DNA of 64,000 bases from assembly GCA_021228405.1 (NCBI GenBank), contig JAJQRF010000001.1, forward strand, positions 620,001-684,000, in the 5' to 3' direction. The position numbers were made by a program, and so were the translations under genes. Below the pieces are notes generated by a model, which worked only from the letters and a program-made list of their open reading frames with translations, was not told where the DNA came from and ran no database searches. Below are positions 27,394 to 36,166 of the stretch, piece after piece. How positions within the stretch are numbered: position 1 is the first letter of the stretch; each line of letters opens with the position of its first letter. The DNA is from Pyrinomonadaceae bacterium. GTDB lineage: Bacteria; Acidobacteriota; Blastocatellia; Pyrinomonadales; Pyrinomonadaceae.

Positions 27394-28739
27394 TTTTCTA
27401 CAATTTGAAGCGAACTATCGTTTATCTCGAACTTTTTATTTTTCAAAAGATTCAAAACTTCCGCGCCCGCCAGCAAAACAGGTCCGTAACCGTGCGCGGC
27501 AAACGGGCTGATCGGACGGTAATAATAAAACGCCGGATCGAAAGCCATTCCCGTTCCGACGCACGTTCCTTCGACTTGTCCTTTTTCCGAAACTTTTGTC
27601 GTGACCGCGTTCCACGCCAGTAAAGTCATCGGTGCGTATTCCTTTGCACCGAGCCATCCGCGATTGATTCCTTTTGCGTAAGCGTATGTGTAAATTGCAG
27701 TTGCCGAAGTTTCGAGATAAGAATCATTTCGGTCTAAAAGTTGATGCCAAAATCCAAAGCCTGATTGATAAGAAGCCAGACCTTTCGCGTGTCGGCGATA
27801 CAGATCGAGAATTTTTCCGTATTGCGGATGATCCGCCGGCAAAACGTCGAGAATTTCCGCCAAAGTCATAAACGCCCAGCCGTTGGCGCGCGCCCAGTGA
27901 AATTGCGGATGTTCTTCCATTGATTCAACCCAACCGTGCATAAAGACGTTCTTGTTTGGATTGAACATTTTTTCCTCAAAAAGAAGGACTTGGCGAACCG
28001 CTTCGTCGAAATATTTCTTATCGCCCGTCATTTTGCCCATTTGCGCGAGTGCGGGAAGACTCATAAACATATCGTCGAGCCAGAGCGTGTTTGCCTGCGG
28101 ACGATTTCGCGCAAGCGTTCCGTCCTTCAAACGATATTGTTTGCTCATAATATGAGCGATTCCCGTTTCGATCAGCGGTTGCACGTTCGCTTTGCTTCCG
28201 GCGCGTTTCGCTTTTATCATCGCCGCTGTCATCGCGCCCGTATCGTCCAGATTGCGCGGCGAAATGAGATTTCTGAGCGGCATTCGACCTTCCCATTCTT
28301 CGTAACCTTTCGATTTTTTGAATTTCTCCGCTGAATCGCCGATAAATGTCAGACGCTTTTCCGCATAATTGCGATATTTCGCGTCGCCCGTCGCTTCTGC
28401 CGCTGATAACATTCCCGCGTAAGTTACGCCCCATTCATAAGAAACAATGCGAAAATCACCGCGTGCGAGAATCGTATTCGAATCGATTTTCGACATATCA
28501 GTTACGGGTTCGTTCGTCTTTTCGTTAATAAAACCGATCGGCGTGGTCGCATCCAGATATGCAAAAATTCTGTTCAAAACCGCCGAAACTTCTTCGGGTT
28601 TCGGTGCTCCGTAAGGCGTGACATAATCGGGTTTGAGCAAATGAAGCGGCGTAGTTGCATCATTTACGGGCGGTTTTTGCTGTGCGAAAACCGTCGGACA
28701 AGCAAAAAGCAAAATCAGGCAAAAGGCTTTAAGTTTCAT
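27390..28739 (-). CDS. GH105/GH88-type unsaturated uronyl hydrolase, secreted
   Basis: A 449-residue (alpha/alpha)6-barrel hydrolase with a signal peptide ending [15 protein letters not shown] places the probable catalytic Asp about residue 222, and [17 protein letters not shown] and [18 protein letters not shown] are the conserved GH105-like blocks. It is longer than the GH105 at 23169 and only distantly similar, so it may prefer another unsaturated oligomer such as oligogalacturonate or a glucuronyl product. It overlaps rhaM by four bases and lies 27 bases downstream of GH51. Confidence 0.85.
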   Translation of the reverse strand: MKLKAFCLILLFACPTVFAQQKPPVNDATTPLHLLKPDYVTPYGAPKPEEVSAVLNRIFAYLDATTPIGFINEKTNEPVTDMSKIDSNTILARGDFRIVSYEWGVTYAGMLSAAEATGDAKYRNYAEKRLTFIGDSAEKFKKSKGYEEWEGRMPLRNLISPRNLDDTGAMTAAMIKAKRAGSKANVQPLIETGIAHIMSKQYRLKDGTLARNRPQANTLWLDDMFMSLPALAQMGKMTGDKKYFDEAVRQVLLFEEKMFNPNKNVFMHGWVESMEEHPQFHWARANGWAFMTLAEILDVLPADHPQYGKILDLYRRHAKGLASYQSGFGFWHQLLDRNDSYLETSATAIYTYAYAKGINRGWLGAKEYAPMTLLAWNAVTTKVSEKGQVEGTCVGTGMAFDPAFYYYRPISPFAAHGYGPVLLAGAEVLNLLKNKKFEINDSSLQIVEK

Positions 28740-28766
28740 AACTTTAAAAGTGTCGGCAATTTATTT

Positions 28767-30428
28767 TTAAGCAATTTGTAACGTTAAGCGCGTAACCGAA
28801 GCAGGCGCGAATTTATAAACCAACTTTCCGCCTGCGCCGACCGTAACCGATTCATTGCGCGGAACTAAAGCATTCGGTTGGGCAAAAGTATTGCGCGCTT
28901 TCAGATTGGTCGAAGACAAAACTCGCGCCGAAGCCGAAACGATCTTTGCGCCGTTTAAGTTGATTTCCGTTTCTCTTGCGTTGGCGTGATCGGGATTGAC
29001 GGCGGTCAGCGTGACGGTTTTTCCGTTGATCGAAGCCGAACCGTTCAAGCCCCAAATACTCGCCTTGGTTTCTTTTTTCTGTGCATCAAAACGCGAAAAC
29101 GCAACTTTTGGCGAAATAAATTCGGTCCGCAGAGCAGTTGCGCCCGAATGCGGCATATACATTTCAAAAACGTGATAATTCGGCGTTTCGACGGTTTTAT
29201 CTTCGTGCGCGATGTAGAGCGAATGAATCGTGTTCACCAATTGCGCCGGATTTGCCATATTCACTTTGTCGGCGTGACGCTGAAAAGTATCGAGATTCAA
29301 TCCCGTAATCAAAGCATCCCGCAGCGTCGAAGCGTAAGCGTAAAGAAAACCGTCGGGCATATCGGGGTCTTGCCAATGCCACGCGCCCCATTCGTCAACC
29401 GAAAGTTTTATTTTGCGTTCGCGGTCGAATTCGCCCATCACCTGCCAGTGATCTTCAATCAAAGATTCCATTCGGTCGGAACGCTGAATCAAATCATACC
29501 AATCGTTTACGTCGAAATCGTTGGCGATCTGTTTGCCCGTCGAACCCGAATAATAATGCAACGCCCAACCGTATAGTTTGTTTAATTGCCCTGAACCTTT
29601 TTCGGTCAATTTCTGAAAAAATCTGCGCGTCCAATTAACGTCGCCGCCGTTCGGACCTGCACCGATGAATTTTAATTTAACGCCGTAAGTCGGATTCCAA
29701 GCCGTAAATTTGCGAAACTCGACCGCATATTCTTCGGGCAAGAAATCGCCGCCGCAACCCCAAGATTCGTTGCCGATTCCCCAATATTCAACCTTGTGCG
29801 GTTCGCGGAAACCGTTCTTTTCACGCTCTTTCGCCCAAGTCGTCGTTCCTGCCGGAGCGTTGCAGTAGTCGAGCCATTCCTGAAAAACCCGCGCGTCACG
29901 TGTGCGAACGTTTGCCGCCAGATAAACGGGCGCGCCGACCAATTTGCAGAAACGAGCGAATTCGTCCGTGCCGAAATAATTCGATTCGTATTTCTGCGGA
30001 CCGCCTTCGAGTTTTTTGTAATTTTCGGGAGCTTTATAAGTGGTATCAGCCCAAAAATTCACACGTGTCGGACGTTTTTCGCGCGCTCCGATACCGTCGC
30101 GCCAATCGTATTGGTCGGCAAAACAACCGCCCGGATAACGAATCACGCCCGGTTTTATCTTCTTCAAAGAATCGACCAGATCGGCGCGAATCCCGTTGTA
30201 ATTTCTAATTTTTGAATTTTCGCCAACCCAGAGCCCGTCGTAAACCACGCCGCCGAGATGTTCGACAAAATGTCCATAAATATCAGGATTTATCGTGCCG
30301 ATCGGTTCATTTATTAAAATTTCGATCTTCGATTCAGCCGCTTGCGAAAACGCCGCTTTCGGCGCGATCACTGCCGCCGCCCCTGCCAGCAAAGAAGTTT
30401 TTAAAAATTCGCGTCTTTCCAGTTTCAT
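28767..30428 (-). CDS. GH51 alpha-L-arabinofuranosidase, Tat-exported
   Basis: Removes arabinofuranose from arabinan or arabinogalactan side chains of rhamnogalacturonan-I. The protein is 553 residues with a twin-arginine signal (LERREFLKTSLLAGAAAV). GH51 marks are YGHFVEHLGG, GVIRYPGGCFADQYDWRDG, the acid/base in WGIGNESWG (Glu about 221) and the nucleophile in LSVDEWGAWH (Glu about 346). A C-terminal beta-sandwich follows. Most GH51 enzymes are intracellular; export here fits periplasmic debranching. The ribosome binding site is GGAG. The freed arabinose could feed the arabinokinase and importer at the left of the window. Confidence 0.93.
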   Translation of the reverse strand: MKLERREFLKTSLLAGAAAVIAPKAAFSQAAESKIEILINEPIGTINPDIYGHFVEHLGGVVYDGLWVGENSKIRNYNGIRADLVDSLKKIKPGVIRYPGGCFADQYDWRDGIGAREKRPTRVNFWADTTYKAPENYKKLEGGPQKYESNYFGTDEFARFCKLVGAPVYLAANVRTRDARVFQEWLDYCNAPAGTTTWAKEREKNGFREPHKVEYWGIGNESWGCGGDFLPEEYAVEFRKFTAWNPTYGVKLKFIGAGPNGGDVNWTRRFFQKLTEKGSGQLNKLYGWALHYYSGSTGKQIANDFDVNDWYDLIQRSDRMESLIEDHWQVMGEFDRERKIKLSVDEWGAWHWQDPDMPDGFLYAYASTLRDALITGLNLDTFQRHADKVNMANPAQLVNTIHSLYIAHEDKTVETPNYHVFEMYMPHSGATALRTEFISPKVAFSRFDAQKKETKASIWGLNGSASINGKTVTLTAVNPDHANARETEINLNGAKIVSASARVLSSTNLKARNTFAQPNALVPRNESVTVGAGGKLVYKFAPASVTRLTLQIA

Positions 30429-30450
30429 AAATAATTTTTCTCCGAAAAAT

Positions 30451-30527
30451 TGGTCTTTGGATTTTAGGCTTCGGTCTTTGAAAAGAAATCTTCATACAAA
30501 AACCAAAGTCCAAAAACCAAAGCCCAA
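30451..30527. repeat. Heptamer inverted-array element, word CCAAAGT/CCAAAAA
   Basis: Eleven consecutive 7-base units run in one phase from 30451 to 30527. The left units (TGGTCTT, TGGATTT, TAGGCTT, CGGTCTT) are near reverse complements of the right units (AAACCAA, AGTCCAA, AAACCAA, AGCCCAA). It fills the spacer between the fusion-gene stop (30532) and the GH51 start. Confidence 0.9.
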
Positions 30528-30531
30528 CTAA

Positions 30532-32625
30532 TTAAAAATCAAAGTTATCAACGTTTTCCTTATTGAAAACAAAAGGTTTGCCGAGCCTCACTTCGTCTTC
30601 GACGATCTCGATGTTTTTCAGTTTTCCGGCTTGGATTTGCTTATCGCCTTTTTTCAAAGTTCCGTTGGCGAGCGCATTGGAAACGAAAACCGTCAGATAG
30701 CCGAGATTTCCCGTGTCCCAGAGCACAATATGATCGATAATTCCTTCTTTGATATAAGGTTTGCACATATTCGGAAGACTCAACCCCGTCACCTTCACGT
30801 CCGTTTTGCCCGATTGTTTGACGGCTTCGGCAACTCCGGGAACGGCGGGCGCGGCGATTCCCATCACCAATTTCACATTCGGATAAACCTTTAAAATATT
30901 CTGCGTTTCGGAAAATGCGCGGTCGCGGTCGCCGTCCGAAGGCTGAATTGCAACGAGTTTGATGTCGGGATATTTTTCAGCCAGACGCGCTTTAATGTAT
31001 TTGATCCATTCGTTTTGATTTGCCGCGCTTAAAGATGCCGTGACGATGGCAAATTCGCCTTTATTTCCCAGAACCCGCGCCGCTTCATCCATCAAGGTTT
31101 CGCCGATTCCCTGCGGTGTCGCCTGATTGATAAAAAGATCGCGCGCGTCTTTGTTTGCGTCCGCGTCCCACGTTACGACCTTGATTCCCTTATCCTTCGC
31201 TTTTTTCAAAACGGTCGAGATCGCTTCCTTGTTTTCGACCGAAACTGCGATCGTATCAACGCCGCGTGTGATCCAGGCTTCGACAACTTCGTTCTGTTTA
31301 GCCGGGTCGAGATCGGTCGGACCATCCCAGAGAAGTTCCGCGCCGACTTCTTTCGCCGCTTCGTCCGCGCCTTTTTTACAGGAAATAAAATACGGATCGC
31401 CTTTCGCTTTCGGCATCATTGCAATGACGGATTTTTTACCGTTCGCAGGCGCGTTTGCCGTTTGATTCTGTGCCGAACTCGACGGCGAACTGCTTCCCGA
31501 ATTGCTTTCACGAATCGAACGCACAAGCATCCAATTCGAGCCTGCGACGATGATCGCGGCAAGCAAAATAACCGCGCTCAAAATTCCAACTTGTGAATTT
31601 CTCACTTCTTCTTCCTCCAAAAATTCTCTTTTCGGCTTTGCCGCCGCCTGGCGCGAAATGCGGTCGATCAGGATCGTTGCGACCAGCAAAACTCCGGTCA
31701 AAATTCCCGCAAGCTCGGCGGGCTGACCGCTCAAACGTAAACCGTTCTGCAAAATGACAATGGCGAAAAGCCCTAAAACAGTCCCCGGAATTGTCCCGCG
31801 TCCGCCAAAGATCGATGCGCCGCCAAGCACGACCGCCGTGATCGCCATCAGTTCGTAACCCGTTCCCGCGTCGGATTTTGCCTGTCCGAGATGTGCGACA
31901 TAAATCACCGCCGCCAGACTCGACATTAAGCCGGACAAAATGTAAACGATATTCAAACTGCGCCTCACTTTGATTCCGGCGTGCCTCGCACCTTCCTGCG
32001 AAAAGCCGATGGCGTAAAGACTTCGCCCGTAAGCCGTTCTTTGCAGTATCCAATAAATGCCGAAAATAGCGACGATCAAAATTAAAAGTTGCGCCGGAAT
32101 TAAGCCGAAAATATAGCCTTGACCGAGAAACAAAAACTCCTGCGAAAATCCCGAGTAATTTTCGATTCCGCGTGTCAAACCTTCCGCCATTCCGCGAAAA
32201 AGCGAAAATGTTCCGAGCGTTACGATGAGCGGCGGAAAGCGTAATTTTGTAATAATCAAAGCGTTTAGCGTTCCGCCGAGAACTCCGACGAGCAAAGTTA
32301 AAAGAATCGCCAGCGGCATCGGCAAATGTGCATCACGCCACAACGCGCCCATCACAACCGCCGAAAGTCCCATCATCGAACCGACCGAAAGATCGATTCC
32401 GCCCGTGATGATGATGAGCGTCATCACAAGCGCAAGCAGACCGATCTCGACCGCCAGACGCGTAATTTCAAAACCGTTTCCGGCAGTCAGAAAATTGTTG
32501 CCCGTAAAGCCGAAAAGAATGATTTCTACCGATAAAACGATGAGCAAAACCCATTCATTATTCGGGAAAAGTTTTGCAAACAAAGGCTGTTCGGTCTGTA
32601 GATTTGTTTGTCGGATCGCTTCCAT
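30532..32625 (-). CDS. Fused rhamnose-type CUT2 permease and substrate-binding protein
   Basis: One 697-residue protein combines two importer parts normally made separately. Residues 1-325 are an RbsC-type permease with the hallmark ITGGIDLSVGS. Residues about 345-368 are an extra hydrophobic helix (VGILSAVILLAAIIVAG). Residues about 370-398 are a Ser/Gln/Asn-rich linker (SNSGSSSPSSSAQNQ). Residues 399-697 are a RhaS-like sugar-binding domain (KSVIAMMPKAKGDPYF, WDGPTDLDPAKQNEVVEAW, VTWDADANKDARD). The extra helix would carry the binding domain to the periplasmic side, so the topology is coherent. No separate rhaS is seen nearby. With rhaT and rhaP it probably imports L-rhamnose. Confidence 0.9.
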   Translation of the reverse strand: MEAIRQTNLQTEQPLFAKLFPNNEWVLLIVLSVEIILFGFTGNNFLTAGNGFEITRLAVEIGLLALVMTLIIITGGIDLSVGSMMGLSAVVMGALWRDAHLPMPLAILLTLLVGVLGGTLNALIITKLRFPPLIVTLGTFSLFRGMAEGLTRGIENYSGFSQEFLFLGQGYIFGLIPAQLLILIVAIFGIYWILQRTAYGRSLYAIGFSQEGARHAGIKVRRSLNIVYILSGLMSSLAAVIYVAHLGQAKSDAGTGYELMAITAVVLGGASIFGGRGTIPGTVLGLFAIVILQNGLRLSGQPAELAGILTGVLLVATILIDRISRQAAAKPKREFLEEEEVRNSQVGILSAVILLAAIIVAGSNWMLVRSIRESNSGSSSPSSSAQNQTANAPANGKKSVIAMMPKAKGDPYFISCKKGADEAAKEVGAELLWDGPTDLDPAKQNEVVEAWITRGVDTIAVSVENKEAISTVLKKAKDKGIKVVTWDADANKDARDLFINQATPQGIGETLMDEAARVLGNKGEFAIVTASLSAANQNEWIKYIKARLAEKYPDIKLVAIQPSDGDRDRAFSETQNILKVYPNVKLVMGIAAPAVPGVAEAVKQSGKTDVKVTGLSLPNMCKPYIKEGIIDHIVLWDTGNLGYLTVFVSNALANGTLKKGDKQIQAGKLKNIEIVEDEVRLGKPFVFNKENVDNFDF

Positions 32626-32626
32626 T

Positions 32627-32678
32627 TTCAGTTATCAGTTACCAGTCGAATTATTTTTTTGACGGAGAACCGTTCACT
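32627..32678. repeat. Degenerate heptamer element, word TCAGTTA
   Basis: Three 7-base units (TTCAGTT, ATCAGTT, ACCAGTC) start at 32627, directly in front of the fusion-gene ATG. The opposite arm (about 32659-32678) is only partly complementary, about 12 of 18 positions. It looks like a decayed or truncated copy of the heptamer class. Confidence 0.5.
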
Positions 32679-33623
32679 CTATTTCTTTTTCCTTTCCAAT
32701 CGGGCTAAAACAACGTCGCCGACGAGCGCGGCTAAAATTATCAAACCTTGAATCGCTTTTTCCCAAAATGCGTTAATTCCCAAAAAAGTCAACGCCGTTC
32801 CGATCGTGCCCAAAAGCGCAACTCCGATAAGCGTTCCGATCAGTTTTCCGCGCCCGCCCGTGATAGCGGTTCCACCAACGACGACCGCCGCGACCGCTTT
32901 CAATTCCAATCCGATTCCCGTATTTGAAGGAATCGAATTAAACCGTGCCGCATTCAGCAAAGCCGCCAGACCGACCAACGCTCCCATCACGACGAACACG
33001 CCGAAAACAACTTTCTGCGGTTTGATTCCCGCGAGTCGCGCCGCTTCCGCATCCGAACCGACCGCGTAAATGGCGCGTCCGAGATTCAAATTTCGTAAGC
33101 TCCACACAAAAACCGCGAATATTACAAGCGGAATTCCGACGATCAAAATTTGTCCGAATGTTTGCCCGATACCGAACCATTGAAAATTCGGCGGTAAATC
33201 CTGCACCCACGCGCCTTCGGTCGTCCAGCGCAAACCGTCGCGCCATGCCACGAGTAAGGCTAAAGTCACGATGATAGACGGAAGTTTGAGCCAGCCGATC
33301 AAAACGCCGTTGACCGCGCCCATCACTGTGCCGATCAACATCATCAGAAAAAATAAGACCGGGATCGGCATTCCTGTTTTCGCCAACATTCCGGCGGCAA
33401 CGCTCGCCACCGCAAACTGTGAACCGACCGAAATATCGATTTCACCGATCAGGATCACAAGCGTCATCCCGATTGCAAGCAACAAGACCGGTGCGTTGTT
33501 GATGAACAGATCGCCTAGATTTCCCGCGTCGAAAAACGAAGGCGCGGCAATGCCGACGATCAAAAGCAAAACAAGATATGCGATTGCCGCCGAAATTTCT
33601 CTTTTGTAACGATCAAAGTTCAT
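32679..33623 (-). CDS. rhaP: Rhamnose ABC transporter permease
   Basis: Second CUT2 permease, 314 residues and highly hydrophobic. It carries the related hallmark LIGEIDISVGSQFAVAS and the late segment AAVVVGGTAITGGRGKLIG, as in RhaP of rhizobial rhamnose importers. Two different permease subunits (this and the fused one at 30532) next to one two-cassette ATPase reproduce the RhaSTPQ layout. The assignment of P versus Q is by analogy. It lies between two spacers that are filled by repeat elements. Confidence 0.85.
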   Translation of the reverse strand: MNFDRYKREISAAIAYLVLLLIVGIAAPSFFDAGNLGDLFINNAPVLLLAIGMTLVILIGEIDISVGSQFAVASVAAGMLAKTGMPIPVLFFLMMLIGTVMGAVNGVLIGWLKLPSIIVTLALLVAWRDGLRWTTEGAWVQDLPPNFQWFGIGQTFGQILIVGIPLVIFAVFVWSLRNLNLGRAIYAVGSDAEAARLAGIKPQKVVFGVFVVMGALVGLAALLNAARFNSIPSNTGIGLELKAVAAVVVGGTAITGGRGKLIGTLIGVALLGTIGTALTFLGINAFWEKAIQGLIILAALVGDVVLARLERKKK

Positions 33624-33730
33624 TAATTTTTATTGCCTGCGAAATAAAAGAAATTTACGAAAAGAAGAAGTTTTAACCGTTGTCTTCATCTGCGGTTAAT
33701 TTACCTTTTTTTCGTGTTCATTCGCGGCTA
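33624..33730. repeat. Inverted element between rhaT and rhaP
   Basis: The left side, next to the rhaP ATG, is ATTGCCTGCGAAATAAA. The right side is TTTCGTGTTCATTCGCGGCTAA, whose last bases contain the rhaT TAG stop (33728-33730). The two ends resemble the ends of the elements at 35237, 36084 and 37632. The middle contains TTTTAACCGTTG. Confidence 0.65.
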
Positions 33731-35236
33731 AAGCTTTCCATTGACCTTCGTATGTCCGAGCGCGATTGATAAAACTTTCGCTTGCGTCGCTTCTTTCCTG
33801 TCCAAAACTTCAACGATCGTACCGCCGTGCATTACGGCAACTCTGTCGCTCATTCCGAGAATTTCGGGAAGTTCGGACGAGATCATCAGGATCGCCACGC
33901 CTTGCTCGGCAAGTTCAGTCATCAACTCGTGAATTTCCGACTTTGCGCCAACGTCGATTCCCTGCGTCGGTTCGTCCAGAATCAGCACGTCGGGTTTGGT
34001 GATAAGCCAACGGCTAAGGGCGACCTTCTGCTGATTACCGCCCGAAAGCGTTGAAACCGAATCGTGAATCGAAGGCGTTTTCACACCCAAACGACGCGTG
34101 TATTCCGCCGCTACTTCTTTTTCTTTATTGAAGTTAAACCCGAATTTTCCCGACAAAATCTTTAATGACGAAAGTGTGATATTAGTTGAAATCGGCAAAT
34201 CCAAAATTACGCCGTGTTTGCGCCTGTCTTCGGGCAAATACGCGATTTTATGACGAATCGCGTCTTGCGGATGGGTGTTGCGGATAGATTTTCCATTCAG
34301 CAAAATTTCGCCCGAATCAGCCGTATCCAGCCCGAAAACCGCGCGCGCGAATTCCGTTCTGCCCGCACCGACAAGCCCTGCGATTCCAACAATTTCGCCG
34401 GCGCGAACCGTCAGATTTATGTCCTTAACTCCGGCTTTCGCATAGCCGAGATTTCTTAATTCCAGGACGACTTCACCGAGCTTTACATCTTTTTTCGGAA
34501 AAACCTGCGAAAGATCGCGCCCGACCATCAACTTAATTAATTCTTCGCGGCTCACCGCAGACATTTCGCGTGTGTCAATCGTATTTCCGTCGCGCAAAAC
34601 CGTGACGCGATCGGCAATCACGGGCAATTCTTCGAGGCGATGCGAAATATAGATCATCCCAACGCCTTTTTCCTTCAAACTGCGGATCACACGAAAAAGA
34701 TTTTTCGCATCTTCTTCCGAAAGCGAAGCGGTAGGCTCATCCAGAATAAGAATTTTCGCGTTTGCGCCGAGTGCGCGGGCTATTTCAACTAGCTGTTGTT
34801 GCGGCATCGAAAGACTTCCCGCTTCCGCGTCAACATCGATCTTTGCGCCGACTTCCGCCAGTAATTCCTGCGCTTTCAGGCGGCGAGCCTTCCAGTCTAC
34901 ACGACCGAAAAAGCCTTTTTTTTCCTGCCCGAAGGCGATATTTTCCGCAACCGAAAGTTCGGGAAAAAGCGCGGGTTGCTGATAAATTGCCGCAACGCCG
35001 AGCGATTTTGCGATGGTCGGCGAATTTTCCTTTACTACATTTTCTCCAATTTCCAGTTTTCCCGAATCCGCCTCGACCGCGCCCGTTAAAATCTTGATAA
35101 AAGTAGATTTACCCGCGCCGTTTTCGCCGATCAAAGCGTGAACTTCGCCGCCCGTTAGTTCAAATGAAGCGGACTTCAACGCCTGCACGCCGGCGTAGGA
35201 TTTCGTCACATTTTCGGCTTTTAAGAGAATGTTCAT
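33728..35236 (-). CDS. rhaT: Rhamnose ABC transporter ATP-binding protein (two cassettes)
   Basis: Energises the rhamnose importer. The 502-residue protein has two ABC cassettes. The first has Walker A GENGAGKST at about residues 38-46, signature LSMPQQQLVEIARAL and Walker B ILILDEPTASL. The second has the usual degenerate P-loop GLVGAGRTE, with signature LSGGNQQKVALSRWL and Walker B VLILDEPTQGID. Upstream neighbours in transcription are the lut genes and downstream are the permeases. The TAG stop lies at the end of the downstream repeat element. Confidence 0.9.
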   Translation of the reverse strand: MNILLKAENVTKSYAGVQALKSASFELTGGEVHALIGENGAGKSTFIKILTGAVEADSGKLEIGENVVKENSPTIAKSLGVAAIYQQPALFPELSVAENIAFGQEKKGFFGRVDWKARRLKAQELLAEVGAKIDVDAEAGSLSMPQQQLVEIARALGANAKILILDEPTASLSEEDAKNLFRVIRSLKEKGVGMIYISHRLEELPVIADRVTVLRDGNTIDTREMSAVSREELIKLMVGRDLSQVFPKKDVKLGEVVLELRNLGYAKAGVKDINLTVRAGEIVGIAGLVGAGRTEFARAVFGLDTADSGEILLNGKSIRNTHPQDAIRHKIAYLPEDRRKHGVILDLPISTNITLSSLKILSGKFGFNFNKEKEVAAEYTRRLGVKTPSIHDSVSTLSGGNQQKVALSRWLITKPDVLILDEPTQGIDVGAKSEIHELMTELAEQGVAILMISSELPEILGMSDRVAVMHGGTIVEVLDRKEATQAKVLSIALGHTKVNGKL

Positions 35237-35401
35237 TTAATATTTTTGCCTATGAAACAAACGAAAACAGCGAAATAAAGAAGAAAAGTTATCCCCGGAT
35301 GAACACGGATTTACACAGATAGTTTCTGATATTTTTATGTTGTTCTTTTTCTAAGATCACCTTGTAAATCTTCTTAAATTCCTCGTATCCGTTCGCGGCT
35401 A
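35237..35401. repeat. Inverted composite element between lutC and rhaT
   Basis: Starts at the rhaT ATG with TTTTTGCCTATGAAAC and GAAA units at nine-base spacing. It continues with GGATGAACAC and GGATTTACAC, ten-base units, and ends GTTCGCGGCTA, which supplies the lutC TAG stop (35399-35401). It appears to contain two repeat words and may be composite. Confidence 0.6.
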
Positions 35402-36076
35402 AATCTTTTTCTCGATCAATATTACGTGCAATTCCGCCGGACCGTGAACGCCGAGCGCAAGCGTCAATTCAATGTCCGAGGTGCGCGATTGTCCCGTAAT
35501 AAAAGTGACCGAACGGCTCAAATCCTTTTCCAGTTCCTGCAAAACTTCGCCCAAAGTTTGATGTATTTTTTCGGCTTCCAAAACACAAATATGAATCGGC
35601 GGAACGAGCGATGCCAACCGGTTAAATTCCTTATCCGATTCAATTACGAGCGTTCCCGTTTCTGCGATGCCGAATTGCGCGCTCGTAATTCCCAGATCGG
35701 TTTCAAACAAAACTTCTTTCGACGCATTTCTTATAAAATCTCCGGCAAATTCAAGCAAACCGACGATCTCGCCAATTAATCCGGCATCGGAAACGGCAAT
35801 TTTCTTTAACTTTTTTTCATTGATTCTAGTTTGTATAAATGAAACCGCCTTTGATTTATCTTCAACGATCTCACAATTTGCACCAATCGAGCGAAGATTT
35901 TCACGAAAGATTTCCGCTAAACTCGATTTGCTCCTTGAATTATCAAAAATTTCGATAATTTCATCCTGCGGTCGATTTACTTTATGTTCATTATAAATTT
36001 CATCAAACGGCAAACTTTCCGCCAGATTTCGGCGAATCGAATCGAAAATTGCTGATTTTGCTGTGTTTGTATCCAT
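35399..36076 (-). CDS. lutC: Lactate utilization protein C (LUD domain)
   Basis: Subunit of the LutABC L-lactate oxidation system. The 225-residue protein is a LUD-domain protein, with typical segments ITSAQFGIAETGTLVIESD and LVPPIHICVLEAEKI. It has no cysteine clusters or signal peptide. It follows lutA and lutB in the classical order, and its position inside a rhamnose operon fits disposal of L-lactate formed from lactaldehyde. Its TAG stop is contributed by the downstream repeat element. Confidence 0.88.
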   Translation of the reverse strand: MDTNTAKSAIFDSIRRNLAESLPFDEIYNEHKVNRPQDEIIEIFDNSRSKSSLAEIFRENLRSIGANCEIVEDKSKAVSFIQTRINEKKLKKIAVSDAGLIGEIVGLLEFAGDFIRNASKEVLFETDLGITSAQFGIAETGTLVIESDKEFNRLASLVPPIHICVLEAEKIHQTLGEVLQELEKDLSRSVTFITGQSRTSDIELTLALGVHGPAELHVILIEKKI

Positions 36077-36083
36077 TTATTTC

Positions 36084-36166
36084 TGCCCGCGAATAAACGC
36101 GAAAAGACGCGAAAAGATTTTAATAGTTTTCCCGTTTTCGTATTTATTCGCGTTCATTTGCGGGCA
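36084..36166. repeat. 32-bp inverted repeat reaching into lutB
   Basis: The left arm (36084-36115) has ten-base units GAATAAACGC and GAAAAGACGC. The right arm (36135-36166) is complementary at about 26 of 32 positions. The right arm encodes the last residues of LutB (PANERE) and its TAA stop (36144-36146). The left end lies eight bases from the lutC ATG. Confidence 0.9.
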
